Of a stretch of 47,500 nt of DNA, positions 11,183-20,583 are shown one piece after another. The notes under the pieces were generated by a model. The model worked only from the letters and a program-made list of their open reading frames with translations. It was not told the DNA's origin and searched no databases. Position 1 is the first letter of the stretch. Each line of letters begins with the position of its first letter. The stretch is from Mesostigma viride (lineage: Eukaryota > Streptophyta > Mesostigmatophyceae > Mesostigmatales > Mesostigmataceae). The DNA is taken from the NCBI GenBank assembly GCA_009746045.1, contig RPFO01000076.1, positions 813,114 through 860,613 on the forward strand, written 5' to 3'. Position numbers and translations under genes: made by a program.

Positions 11183-13130
11183 TCATTGACCGCGCGCAGC
11201 ACGCCCTTGGTAGAACTCATCGCTGGCGGCCGCGGCTGCTGGTGCTGAGTCGTGAACTGCCGGGCCTGCTGGCGCCCGCTCGTCCGCGTTGCGGGGCTTG
11301 TCCCTTGGGCCGGAGGAGTCCGGGCGACTGCCGAACGCCGGGCCTGAAAACCTGGGCTCGGTCTCCCCCGTGCCACGTCCAGCGTGCCTGCTACGGAGTT
11401 TGGGGCAGTCGCGCCTGAGGTGACCCACCTCAAAGCACATGAAGCAACGGGCTTTACTCGCGTCGATGGCGTTGAGGCCATGGTCAGCGTTCCCGTCCTC
11501 CAGGTCATCGGGGGAGTCCTCGTTCCCCTCGCCGTCGTGCGGGGGACCTGATCGGAAGAAACGACGCACCGATGGTGCGCGCCCGCGAGCCACGACGTCG
11601 GCCACCTGCAGAAGATACCTCTGGATATTCAAGATGTCCCACTCCTCCCAAGGGACCTCAGCGTAGTGCTTGAATACCTCGTCCTGCAGCTCGGGACAGA
11701 GTGCCTCGATGAACCTGCTCTTGTACTCATACCAGGTCATGTCGGTCAGATAGGCGGCGCTGGACTCAAACTTGGACAGAAACTCGCGATATGGGGTGGT
11801 CCCCTGGCGCAGCTTGCCGAAGGCGATTCGCTCGTGGAGTACAGCATCTGGGGGCACCAGCTTGCGGCGCACCCGGTCCATCAGCTCCTCCACGGTTTGC
11901 GGGTATGACTGGGACGCGATGCTCTCACAGTTCAAGATGCTCACCACTGAGGGGTCCATGCAGGAGTTAACCACAGCGGGATCAGATCACGGGTGGCCAG
12001 CTGCCAGTTGTGGTGATTGCGCCAGATGGTATACTGCTGTTGCCACATGCGTCCCCATTCGTCAACCTCGCGCGGTTTCATGTCCGCGTGCAGCTTGGGT
12101 ACATTCTTGAAATTGGGCAACGGTGGGGCCTTTACCGTTGGTGATGGGCCCACCGACGTCTACGTGGGGATGGAGCCGAAGGCTGGGGGCTGCGACCGGG
12201 GGAGAGATCCGGATCTGGTCGGCGTGCCGTGCGTCCGCCGCACCTGTACCGACGAGGGGTGTTCATACCCCGGGTCATCCAATGCCACCCTGCTGAAATT
12301 CAGGTTGCTGACGACCGCAGGCGAGTGGACCATGCTGCTGTCCTGTGCCCGAGGTCGCTGCGGTTGGGGGACGTGTCGCTGGACGGTTGTCTGAGTCCCC
12401 TCGTCGTGTGCGGTGGCGCTGCTTCTGTCACCCCCTAGCCGGGCCCGTGGCCTATGAGCTCCAAAGGAAGGGTCCTGTGCCCCTGGTTCCTCGCCATCCT
12501 CCACGGCCCCCTCCAAATCGCCGAATTCGCCATCTGCCCCGGTGTCCTCCCCGTCATCCTCAGAGTTCCCAACACCATGGGTAGTAGGGAAGTACTGCCA
12601 AAGGACACTCGACGCCTGCCCCGGTATGTTGTGGCCGGCGGAGGTCCCATGGAGCGGCCGCGCCCAGCCCAGGGCTGCGATGGTCGCTCTGTGGCTGGCA
12701 GAGCATGATAACGGTAGTACTGCGTGTTTTCATTCTCGTGCCCTGTCTGCTCAGGATACCGCGGCGGCCACTGTGGTCGTTGCTGCTGTTGCTGCGGTTG
12801 CTGCTGCGGTAGTTGCTGCTGCTGCTGCTGCTGCTGCCGCTGCTGCTGCTGCCGCTGCCGCTGCTGCTGCTGGAAACCCCCCTGGAGCATCTCCTGGCTG
12901 CGCCCGCCCACCCCTTGTTCCAACCTGGAGTCTGGACTGTCACCATCTGATGAATCTCTGCGGCCCTGGTCTCTGAATCCTGGGGAGCCTTCCGCAGGTC
13001 TCTCCATGACCTCACCTGTACCTGTCCCTACTTGGACGTGCGGTGGTACCTCTACCACCTCTATACCTTGCTCGTGGTTGTCTACCTGTTCTATCTCGCT
13101 GTTGACAGGTTCTCTCCGTTTTCGTGGCAT
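11183..13130 (-). pseudogene. C gag, frameshifted
   Basis: Reading right to left, the N-terminal part (13130-12435) is basic and then strongly glutamine-rich from a CTG/CTA run (12781-12873). The middle part (12516-11941) is in another frame, with a TAG at about 12160-12162. The C-terminal part (11974-11183, 263 codons) has a helical capsid-like region containing FREFLSKF-type and LCPELQDEVFKHY motifs, as in Retrotrans_gag proteins. It ends with a CCHC knuckle CFMCFEVGHLRRDC (CX2CX4HX4C). Two or more frameshifts and a stop separate the parts, so C Gag is broken. The structural motifs place C nearer Ty3/gypsy than copia. Confidence 0.7.
12781..12873. repeat. CTG/CCG trinucleotide tract coding polyglutamine in C gag
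   Basis: Imperfect (CTG)n with CCG and CGG interruptions. On the minus strand it encodes Gln with a few Arg, Leu and Pro. Confidence 0.85.
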
Positions 13131-14221
13131 GGTGCTCGTACCGATACCTTACACAGCAGGCAACACCTCCCCAGAAAGAAAGAGAGAGAGGGAGAGAGGG
13201 CAACCACGTGCTATAGATCTTATATATGTAGGACCTAGTACTATTCCCTAGTAATAATCCCCTCTATTGTCTGCTAGGGCCAATGGTCAACTGAGAGAAG
13301 GTAACTGTAACTGCTGTCCCCTCCCCCTGACTGCTGATCGTGGGTGGCTTGGAGCATTCACAAGTGGTGTGCCTCCCCTCAGGCAATGGCATGTGTTCCC
13401 TAACAAACCTATCTGCATCTGTAATGTTATCAAACCCCTTCCACCTGGCAATAGAGCCCTTATCCTTAATGTATTCCTCACATGCCCTGTAGGGACGTAA
13501 TGCATTATAGGCTAGCCGAAGCTTGCAAGAAGGAAAAGGGGAATCCCAGGAATACCTCTAAGTGCAGTGCAGTTACCACATAACGCAACGAGGAAGAAGA
13601 CGGAATCTAACACAGCACACGCCCGAGCTTTCCGCGGAACGGGCTATACGCACACAAGGAGGTAAACACCTTCAACACAGTCGGCAACAGCCAGACGGTA
13701 TCCACCCCCACGACAGGTCAAACAACGAATGTCCGTCTCCGCGACGTCCATGGGCTCCAACGACAATCACAACCTATAGAGGGTACAACGTAGAACATGA
13801 ACCCCCTACGCGTGCGGTCCCGGAGAGAAGGCAAGCGTCTAGAAGGATAAATCTAAACTAGGGGACGTACCATCTTCGATGACGTTCATCCCTCCTGAGC
13901 TGGCCGCCACCCGGTGTCGTTGAAGGCAAGCCCTGGCCGCCACTTGGTGTCGTTGAAAACAGGAGAGCTGAACGCTTTCGTTGACAGCACTTCACCACAG
14001 GACTATTGCTAGCCCCGCCGAGTATCCCGGACTGGCCGCTTGCTGCCTAGGTCGTCGTTGAATCCCTTTACGGGCTGGCCGCCGACCTGTTCAGCAATCG
14101 TTGAATTCCGGGATCGACCTCTACCTACACCAAGCACCGCCCTGGTTTCCTAACTGGCTACACTAGCTCTCTCCGCGAGAGTTAGCTAACCTTGCCGGCA
14201 ACATTTTCCTCCGATAACCAG
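13131..14221 (-). promoter_or_regulatory. C leader region with repeated CTGGCCGC...TCGTTGAA motif
   Basis: This is the untranslated leader between the 5' LTR (right) and gag. It contains an AGAG/GAAA tract (13174-13199). About four degenerate repeats lie at 13899-14110, each with CTGGCCGC followed 10-25 nt later by TCGTTGAA. Directly after the 5' LTR the minus strand reads C-TGGTTATCGGAGGA, a plausible tRNA primer-binding site one base from the LTR. I recognise no gene. Confidence 0.5.
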
Positions 14222-14889
14222 TGTTACGTCCCTGCCCAGACACACCTAGCCTGAGCTACGTAGCGAAAGACCCTTCTTGCCGGAATTAGGAATAATTCAA
14301 GATAGCCTAAAGTAGGTTGCGCTTCACGACGTGAGTCGTGAGATATCTGGCATCACGGCTTAATGCCAAGCTAATTAATTCACGCTTATATTGGCTAGCA
14401 ATACCAATTACAAATGGATAATGCCCCGGGCTCAATGTGTAGGCGTATTCGCACTTATCATTCATTAAACCAAGAGGACGAGACTCTCGTCCTCGGACCA
14501 ATTTCACATAGGTCTGCCACTACGCTGGCAAGGGGCGCCGACATGGCGCCGACCTTCCAAAGCATGCAGTCCACACAGGATCCTCGGGTCGACATCGACC
14601 CTCGCCTACAGAATCCACGCATGAGTACAATATCTCAACTAGCTATAAAGTACGCAGCGCGGCGCGACTGCACCGGCCCCTAGAAGATACACGCATACAA
14701 CAACCTAGGCCCAAAATAACTGGTCCGAATCACACAAACTGTCATAGTTCCATACAAAAGTCCTGACCAAGGGACAATTCCCAAATTAAGTCCCGAAATG
14801 AGTCCCAAAGTCCTACGGACCATGACAACAAGTCAAACTACATAATTTATTCCATTGTTACGTCCGTCCAAAAGGGCCGGGACGTAACA
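14222..14889 (-). repeat. C 5' LTR (right)
   Basis: 668 bp, the same termini as the left LTR, followed by TSD CAAAT (14890-14894). Confidence 0.93.
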
Positions 14890-14894
14890 CAAAT

Positions 14895-15209
14895 GACCGT
14901 ATTTGTGACGGTTGACAGCATAATTTCTGGCCATCCCATCTCTATTTCGGGTGCAACTTGGTACTTGAGCTGCATATGTTATATTTAATGTGTCTGCCCA
15001 TTTCCAGGTCAAAACGACATTAATTGTGTTGTTTGTGGAATTAATTATGAATAAAACTGGCAATTTTGGCGTTTTTTATGCTTTTGGACGTCACCATTCT
15101 GTGAGCACCAAGTGGCCAACCAAGGTGTGACTTGGCACAGTAAATCTGGGTACCATGGAGAAGCCAGCCACCAAGTTTGACCATCATCCGAATATTAGTG
15201 CAGCTAGGA
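14895..15209. other. D right interior, no gene recognised
   Basis: AT-rich sequence continuing D after the C insertion, with fragments resembling the degenerate repeats at 5921-6164. No open frame of interest is present. Confidence 0.4.
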
Positions 15210-15250
15210 GGAGTAAGATGGGTGTTTTTTGGCACTTTCAGACCGTTGTG
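15210..15250 (-). repeat. D right terminal inverted repeat
   Basis: The minus strand reads CACAACGGTCTGA... ending CCCATCTTACTCC, matching the left terminus at 1214-1254. Confidence 0.8.
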
Positions 15251-15699
15251 CAGTTGTACATAGTAATGGGGGTGTCCCTCTTGTGCAGCAGCAAGGGGAT
15301 GATGAGCAGTGGGAATGATGAGGTGCTTCCACTCAATGATTGCAATAACGCTGCTGCAGCAGTGGAATTCCCTGTGCCTGTGGCAGGTGCAGGGTCTCCA
15401 GTTGTTGGGGTTGGCTCTGGGAGTCAAGCCGCCAGACTGGAAGGACCTGCAGCTTCTGTGGGAACTGGGGCTGGCTCTGGGAGCCGAGCCACCTTGGAGG
15501 AGGTCCCTGCCCGGAGCAAGAGAACAGCAGGTGGGTCGTGCTATCCCAAGCACACAGTCTTTGTCACGTTCCTCTCTGTGCAGCCAGGCTGACAGGGGGT
15601 TGAGCTATGCTCAGGCTGGAAACACTCTACACCATATCTTTGGCCACTCTAAGCAGGCAGAGATGTTTGCTTGGAAGATTGGCAAGGACTCAGCCTTTG
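15251..15699 (+). mobile_element. Inverted fragment of element A, right piece (start of pol)
   Basis: Reverse-complement match to about 29838-30260 of A. It covers the Ser/Gly/Ala-rich spacer before integrase and the HHIFGHSKQAEMF zinc-binding start, ending just after it. It continues the fragment interrupted at 1210. Small changes (an extra ~12 bp near 15298, CTC near 15689) and a shifted frame show that it is dead. Open frames here are only relics of pol. Confidence 0.85.
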
Positions 15700-15811
15700 T
15701 GTTACGTCGCGTAACAATTCGTTGTAGTTATGGACGTAAATTAGGTCCTTTGCCTCGGTCGTTCCTAGGTTTACGTGTAGTTTGTACTGGGACACTGTTG
15801 TCCTCGTAACA
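15700..15811. repeat. 112-bp TGTTACG...CGTAACA segment
   Basis: Has the same end sequence as the C LTR (TGTTACGTC at the left, CGTAACA at the right) but an unrelated interior, and sits exactly where the A fragment stops. It may be a very short LTR or MITE-like relic. No target duplication is visible. Confidence 0.35.
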
Positions 15812-15905
15812 GTACTGTGGTGCATTGGATGCTTTTGGGCGTCGCGCCGCGTACTTTACTAGTGGTCCTTATCCTTCGGGCAGAATGTAGTGGACCAGCG
15901 TGCAT
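15812..15905. other. Short unique spacer
   Basis: About 94 bp between the TGTTACG segment and the minisatellite. Nothing recognised. Confidence 0.4.
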
Positions 15906-16470
15906 CTGTACAAATGGGGTGCTGGCATGCATGGATGGGTGTAATGGGGTGCTGGCATGCGTGGATGGGTGTCATGGGGTGCTGGCATGCATGGACGAGT
16001 GTAATGGGGTGCTGGCATGCATGGATGGGTGTCATGGGGTGCTGGCATGCATGGATGGGTGTCATGGTGGGGTGCTGGCATGCATGGACGAGTGTAATGG
16101 GGTGGTGGCATGCATGGATGGGTGTAATGGGGTGCTGGCATGTGTGGATGGGTGTCATGGGGTGCGCATGCTGGCATGCATGGACGAGTGTCATGGGGTG
16201 CTGGCATGCATGGATGGGTGTAATGGGGTGCTGGCATGCGTGGATGGGTGTAATGGGGTGCTGGCATGCATGGACGAGTGTAATGGGGTGCTGGCATGCA
16301 TGGATTGGTGTAATGGGGTGGCAGCTGGCATGCGTGGATGGGTGTCATGGGGTGCTGGCATGCATGGATGGGTGTAATGGGGTGCTGGCATGCGTGGATG
16401 GGTGTAATGGGGTGCTGGCATGCATGGATGGGTGTAATGGGGTGCTGGCATGCATGGATGGGTGTAATGG
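15906..16470. repeat. 30-bp minisatellite, about 19 copies
   Basis: The unit reads GGGGTGCTGGCATGCATGGA then TGGGTGTAAT, with a few length variants. The unit is a multiple of three, so long open frames run through it on both strands (for example repeated VLACMDGCNG). Variants (ATGGATGGG, GTGGATGGG, ATGGACGAG) recur in the order MDG-VDG-MDE several times, giving a 90-bp higher-order period. I do not call a protein from it. Confidence 0.9.
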
Positions 16471-16632
16471 AAGAGAATACGCATCCTTTTTGCCGAGGGC
16501 CTTACACCTTTCCCCTAGACTCCTTGTTTTACTTTATTCTGTGGGAACATGCAGCTGGGAGGCATCCACATGCATGGAGTAACGGCTCCACTTGGGCAGC
16601 CAGGACATGCGACCACTGGGCCGCTCCGCGAG

Positions 16633-16860
16633 GTCCTGGCAACGGCAGGGAGACTGCCGAAGAAGCCTGCCACAGTGCAGCCCCCCGATGTCCTGGCAAC
16701 GGCAGGAAGAATGCCGAAGAAGCCTGCCACAGTGCAGCCCCGCGAGGGCCTGGCAACGGCAGGGAGACTGCCAAAGAAGCCTGCCACAGTGCAGCCCCGC
16801 GAGGGCCTGGCAACGGCAGGGAGACTGCCAAAGAAGCCTGCCACAGTGCAGCCGGGGAGG
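16633..16860 (+). repeat. Four 57-bp tandem repeats inside the broken gene
   Basis: The unit contains CTGGCAACGGCAGGGAGAC and GAAGCCTGCCACAGTGCAGC. The copies differ by a few bases. Confidence 0.85.
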
Positions 16861-16864
16861 GCGG

Positions 16865-17460
16865 CACAGGGGCCGGGGGCGGAGGCGGAGGCGGCGGGGA
16901 GGGGGGTGGAGGAGGGAGATCCAGACACGAGGGGTGCGGAGGTGGGGCCGGGGGCGGAGGCAGAGGCGGCGGGGAGGGGGGTGGAGGAGGGAGGTCCAGA
17001 GACGATGGCGGCGGAGGGGGAGACGGGGGGGAAGGCGGAGGCGGCGGGGAGGGGGGTGGAGGAGGGAGATCCAGACTCGAGGGGTGCGGAGGTGGGGCCG
17101 GGGGGGGAGGCGGAGGCAGCGGGGACGGGGGGGCGGCGGTGGTGGTTGAGTTGTCCTCCACCGATGAGGAGCCTAGCGTCAGCGTCATTGGGAAGTCAAA
17201 AAAGAAGAAGAGGAAGGTGGCTGAAAGGCAGGGAGCGATGCCGGCGGCGAAGGAGGTAGGGGCGTCGCCAGGGCCGCAGACGAGGATGCGGGCTGCACGG
17301 CAGGCTGCGAAGGCGGCGGGGAGGGGGGTGAAGGACGGAGATCCAGAGAAGAGGGGTGTGGAGTTGGGGACGGGGGGCAAGGCGGAGGCGGCGGGGACGG
17401 GGGGGGAGGAGGGAGTTCCAGAGACGATGGCGGCGGAGGGGGAGACGGTGGGGGCGGCGC
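16865..17460 (+). repeat. G-rich imperfect repeats inside the broken gene
   Basis: A core of GGAGGCGGCGGGGAGGGGGG followed by TGGAGGAGGGAGATCCAGA recurs about every 70-115 bp. G-runs make this stretch prone to indels and G-quadruplex formation, which fits the frame change seen here. Confidence 0.75.
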
Positions 17461-18715
17461 CAGGGCTGCAGAAGAGGAAGCGGGGTGCAAGGCAGAGAGC
17501 GGAGGCGGCGATGAAGGTAGTGGTGGTGGTCGATCCTCAGGCGAGTGCGGCGGCAGAGGGGACGGTGGGGAAGCCGCCAGGGCCACAGTCGAGTGAGGAG
17601 GCAGCGGGGGTGAAGGCGGGAGAGTGCGCCGCTCATCCCCTCGACTGCACAAGGGATGATGATGATGATGCAGGGACTGCCAGCCCTGTGGACATCGATC
17701 GCTCCAGTGACCCGGCATTTCCGCCTGAGTGTCCTGGTCCCGATGAGGACTGCACGCACTGCACGAAGAGTGCGAAACTCTTGAGAAAGCACGGTGAGGC
17801 CAGGGTGAAGGCTGGCCGGGAGCACACGGGGGCATGGGAGGATTTCAGCTGTGCCCCAGACGCTGCCATCGAGTATGCCCTCGCGGGAGCTGCGGTGGTG
17901 TCTGGTGGCGGGGTCGGGCTAGGAAAGCTTCTCACGGGTCGAGGGAGGGGTCGCGCCCATGACCCCAAGCGATGCTCGCTGGGCACGTGCATCATCCGGT
18001 GGCTTATCGCTACCGATAGAAAGCCGCGCCCGAAATACGAGAAGTGGCAGAAGTGGGTGCACACAGCATGTGCTGATTATGCGCGAAAGAACGTGGGCGA
18101 GAACCTGCCTGCTGACAGCTGCTTGACGACTGTGATGTGGCATCTGCAGGGGTGCGACCTCCGCGAAGTAGGCCACACATGTCGCCCCACGGAGGAGCTG
18201 CTCGTGAAGCTTCCTATCCACTGCGGGTATTAGTGCACGCCTAAGAATGGTGGACACTCCATCGTCGCTGCCATCCAGATGGCGCTGACCCAAGGGTTCC
18301 GCACCAACGGGGACCAGTTGTGCAGTCCATCGTGCGCGGGTTTCCATGAACGCCCTGTACGAGTCTTCAAGACTGTCCCCTCCATGATCCCGGTCATGGA
18401 CTTCTTCGGGCAGTCTCTGCCGGCAGAGACTGCGCACCAACTGCATGCCGGAAGAGATCGTGGTACGCATCACGGTGCATGGGGGGCGAAGAGCGTAAAC
18501 AGTACGAGGTGACTGCGTGGCTCTGCGCCGTCCTCGTGTATCAACACCCCAAGCACTGGCAGCTCCTACGGCGCGTTGGCAGGGCCGCGGAGTGGCGTGA
18601 AGTGGACAGTTACCATCACGCCAAGAACACCGTGCCCTTGGCTGGTGCAATTGGCGACAGGGCCAAGGACACGCAAGCCTGCATGTATATTGTGGCTGAG
18701 GCACACCCTGTTTAG

Positions 18716-18953
18716 GTGTTCACTATGCACGCATGTATCCTGCTGGGGTTCCCGGCTTTGTCTCAATAGCTGCAGCTCCAGTTTCATCCTGTCATGGCCT
18801 GACAGGAGCATTGGTACAAACCTTGAATCCTGGACACATGTATGGAGTGAGAGATGTATTCCTGGACGAATGCATGATGAACAAGGCCCACATGGATCGA
18901 GCACACTTGTTCCACACATTGCATTAATGCCCATGCAGCTTTGTCAAGAAGGC
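18716..18953. other. Spacer, nothing recognised
   Basis: Unique sequence between the broken gene and the palindromic element. Short open frames only. Confidence 0.4.
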
Positions 18954-18958
18954 TCCAC

Positions 18959-19367
18959 AGTTAGCATATTGGGGCACCAATGTGCTAGATGGATGCAGGT
19001 TGAGGAGACCTTTCCAACGCCGTGTCAACGGCCTAGAACAGACAAGGGACTAGAAAGATATCAAGTCCCGAAGTACTGCCGACCGGTGGCCGAGGGCGGT
19101 GCACACTCAGGGCATAGTGGACAGGACACGTGGCAGGCCGTGCCTGCACAGGCTTAGCCTGAGCTCTCACGTGACTGGGACACAGTGTACTGAGGGCTCA
19201 ACGGTCCTGTGGCTAGTAGAAGCCAGTAGCCAGCCAGCAGGTCTGCAAGGATGTAAGTCCATGCAGGACTGTGGCAGGTCCTGTGCTGTCCTAGACACAG
19301 GATAGCCAGAGATTCCTGTATGCTGCCTGCAACAAGAATGCAGGGCAGCGATACGAGGCTCTGGCAA
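18959..19367 (-). repeat. Left arm of palindrome (A-LTR 5' part)
   Basis: Reverse-complement match to about 25369-25777 of LTR 1 of the A dimer, with a few substitutions. Confidence 0.9.
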
Positions 19368-19384
19368 TGTAGCGTTGCCCTAAC

Positions 19385-19793
19385 TTGCCAGAGCCTCGTA
19401 TCGCTGCCCTGCATTCTTGTTGCAGGCAGCATACAGGAATCTCTGGCTATCCTGTGTCTAGGACAGCACAGGACCTGCCACAGTCCTGCATGGACTTACA
19501 TCCTTGCAGACCTGCTGGCTGGCTACTGGCTTCTACTAGCCACAGGACCGTTGAGCCCTCAGTACACTGTGTCCCAGTCACGTGAGAGCTCAGGCTAAGC
19601 CTGTGCAGGCACGGCCTGCCACGTGTCCTGTCCACTATGCCCTGAGAGTGCACCGCCCTCGGCCACCGGTCGGCAGTACTTCGGGACTTGATATCTTTCT
19701 AGTCCCTTGTCTGTTCTAGGCGGTTGACACGGCGTTGGAAAGGTCTCCTCAACCTGCATCCATCTAGCACATTGGTGCCCCAATATGCTAACT
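19385..19793 (+). repeat. Right arm of palindrome (A-LTR 5' part)
   Basis: Direct match to about 25369-25777. It pairs with the left arm with few mismatches. Confidence 0.9.
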
Positions 19794-19798
19794 TCCAC

Positions 19799-20103
19799 GC
19801 CTATGATAATATGTTTTACTACCCAGGGTAAGGATGACCCTGCATGGTGTCAAGGAGACAGCCTGGTGTGATTGCATCCCCTATGCATCTGCTGACCTTG
19901 GGACTATTTTAAATATATTGCACCCACACTGTATAGATGCCAGGCGGTGCTACTGAGCATTTCAGATGGCACCTGTGACCTGCCTAGATCCTTTATACTG
20001 AAAGAAGGACGGGTGTATCAGTTCCCCTGTTGTTGTGTAGCCATCAAGGATATCATGGTAGCTAGCAATACATTTCTTGTTTTTGGTCCATTGGAGTTCC
20101 TTC
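19799..20103. other. Spacer between palindrome and element B
   Basis: 305 bp of unique sequence, no gene or repeat recognised. It ends GAGTTCCTTC at the B LTR; the matching target duplication would be outside the window. Confidence 0.4.
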
Positions 20104-20560
20104 AGTTGGATGGAGACTAGGGACGACGAACAACTGCGAAAGCTGAGAGCGAATGATGATCGTATTACAATAATACAATGAGAGAGAGCGATGAAAGCTG
20201 AGGGCTCAGAATGGAACTGGGCAGACTCGGGTGCTGTGGCACTCCCCCGTGCTACGCCTATATGCCTATGGCGGTGCTACCTGCAGCACACGACCAGTGG
20301 ACAAGTGTACACTGCAATGCCATGCGACCACGTCACTAGCATCCAGCTAAGACTCGGCCCGTCAGGCCCGGTTACACCGGACCTGGCGGGTCGAGCTAGC
20401 ACCTAGGAACAGTCTGGCACTAACCGCACATCGGTCCACATGACACCTCAGTACCGTACACCCTGCCGTACTGTACTGAGGTGTCCCGCTCAGCCGCGGT
20501 AGGCAATACGCGGCGCGCAGGCCGGAAATCCGTGTGTCAGCCTAAGCATCTCATCTAACT
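20104..20560 (-). repeat. B 3' LTR (left)
   Basis: 457 bp. On the minus strand it begins AGTTAGATGAG and ends CCAACT, giving AGTT...AACT short inverted ends instead of TG...CA. Sequence 20104-20535 matches 47069-47500. The inner boundary is placed at the purine-rich sequence ending ATAATGGG and by the AGTTAG start shared with element A. Confidence 0.8.
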
Positions 20561-20583
20561 CCCATTATGTTTTCCTTTCAGGT
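20561..20583 (-). promoter_or_regulatory. B polypurine tract
   Basis: The minus strand reads CCTGAAAGGAAAACATAATGGG, a purine-rich tract immediately before the LTR start. Confidence 0.5.

Larger units (their letters stand above)
6165..14889 (-). mobile_element. Element C: non-autonomous LTR retrotransposon
   Basis: Two 668-bp LTRs (6165-6832 and 14222-14889) begin TGTTACG, end CGTAACA, and differ by only a few bases (I see about three). They are flanked by the 5-bp duplication CAAAT, so insertion into D is recent. The polypurine tract lies next to the left LTR and the gag remnants read on the minus strand, so C is transcribed right to left. The Gag region and the DTG-type protease remnant resemble Ty3/gypsy arrangements. 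I find no RT, RNase H or integrase between 6833 and 10160, so C must depend on another element. Confidence 0.9.
1214..15250. mobile_element. Element D: CACAA-terminal DNA transposon, interrupted by C
   Basis: The two ends are inverted repeats starting CACAACGGTC. Over 41 bp, 31 positions match, including the inner block CCATCTTACTCC. The insertion splits a fragment of element A: 1139-1210 and 15251-15699 become contiguous A sequence when D is removed, with the dinucleotide CA present on both sides and three extra bases (TCA) at the left. Termini of this kind recall the CACTA/EnSpm superfamily, but the target duplication is not a clean 3 bp, so the superfamily is not secure. Without nested element C it is about 5.3 kb. 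No transposase is recognisable in it, so it is probably non-autonomous. Confidence 0.7.
16549..18715 (+). pseudogene. Broken repeat-rich gene, NLS-like clusters, weak ubiquitin-protease-like end
   Basis: The frame from ATG 16549 encodes four 19-residue repeats (core LATAGRLPKKPATVQP, 57 bp each, 16633-16860). Then come repeats with core AEAAGRGVEEGDPD. A frame change in a poly-G stretch (about 17110-17150) moves the sense frame to the one open to 18233, which has an SV40-like basic cluster KKKKRKV, a second cluster KRKRGARQR, an acidic DDDDD run and a Cys-containing region (CTHCTKSAKLL). An in-frame TAG at 18231-18233 and shifts near 18425 and 18480 interrupt the C-terminal part. The last 75 residues (Y-VTAWL, HPKHWQLLRR, W-EVDSYHHAKNTV, ACMYIV) loosely resemble the histidine-box end of USP-type deubiquitinases, but a convincing cysteine box is absent. 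Function unknown; a nuclear, disordered protein is the safe reading. Confidence 0.45.
18959..19793. mobile_element. Palindromic element made of two inverted A-LTR segments
   Basis: Two 409-bp arms (18959-19367 inverted, 19385-19793 direct) pair over their whole length with no net indel and a 17-nt centre. Each arm is the first ~409 bp of the A LTR, counted from its AGTTAG end. Both outer ends are therefore the same LTR terminus. The element is flanked by TCCAC on both sides (18954-18958 and 19794-19798), a 5-bp duplication of the size made by the A integrase at 25119/44035. This shows that the palindrome was inserted as a unit. Confidence 0.9.

Noticed and set aside
12542-13251. Poly-Ala and poly-Cys plus-strand frames around 12700-12900
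   Set aside because: They are antisense readings of the polyglutamine CTG tract in C gag.
15906-16470. CRISPR-like array of short repeats
   Set aside because: There are no unique spacers. The units abut as a tandem minisatellite in eukaryotic DNA.
17185-17835. Proline-rich minus-strand open frames opposite the broken gene
   Set aside because: They are shadows of the G-rich plus-strand repeats. The plus frame has varied, protein-like composition downstream.
17919-18704. 261-codon minus-strand open frame
   Set aside because: It lies opposite the C-terminal part of the plus-strand gene, is Arg/Pro/Ser-rich as expected of an antisense GC-rich frame, and shows no motif.
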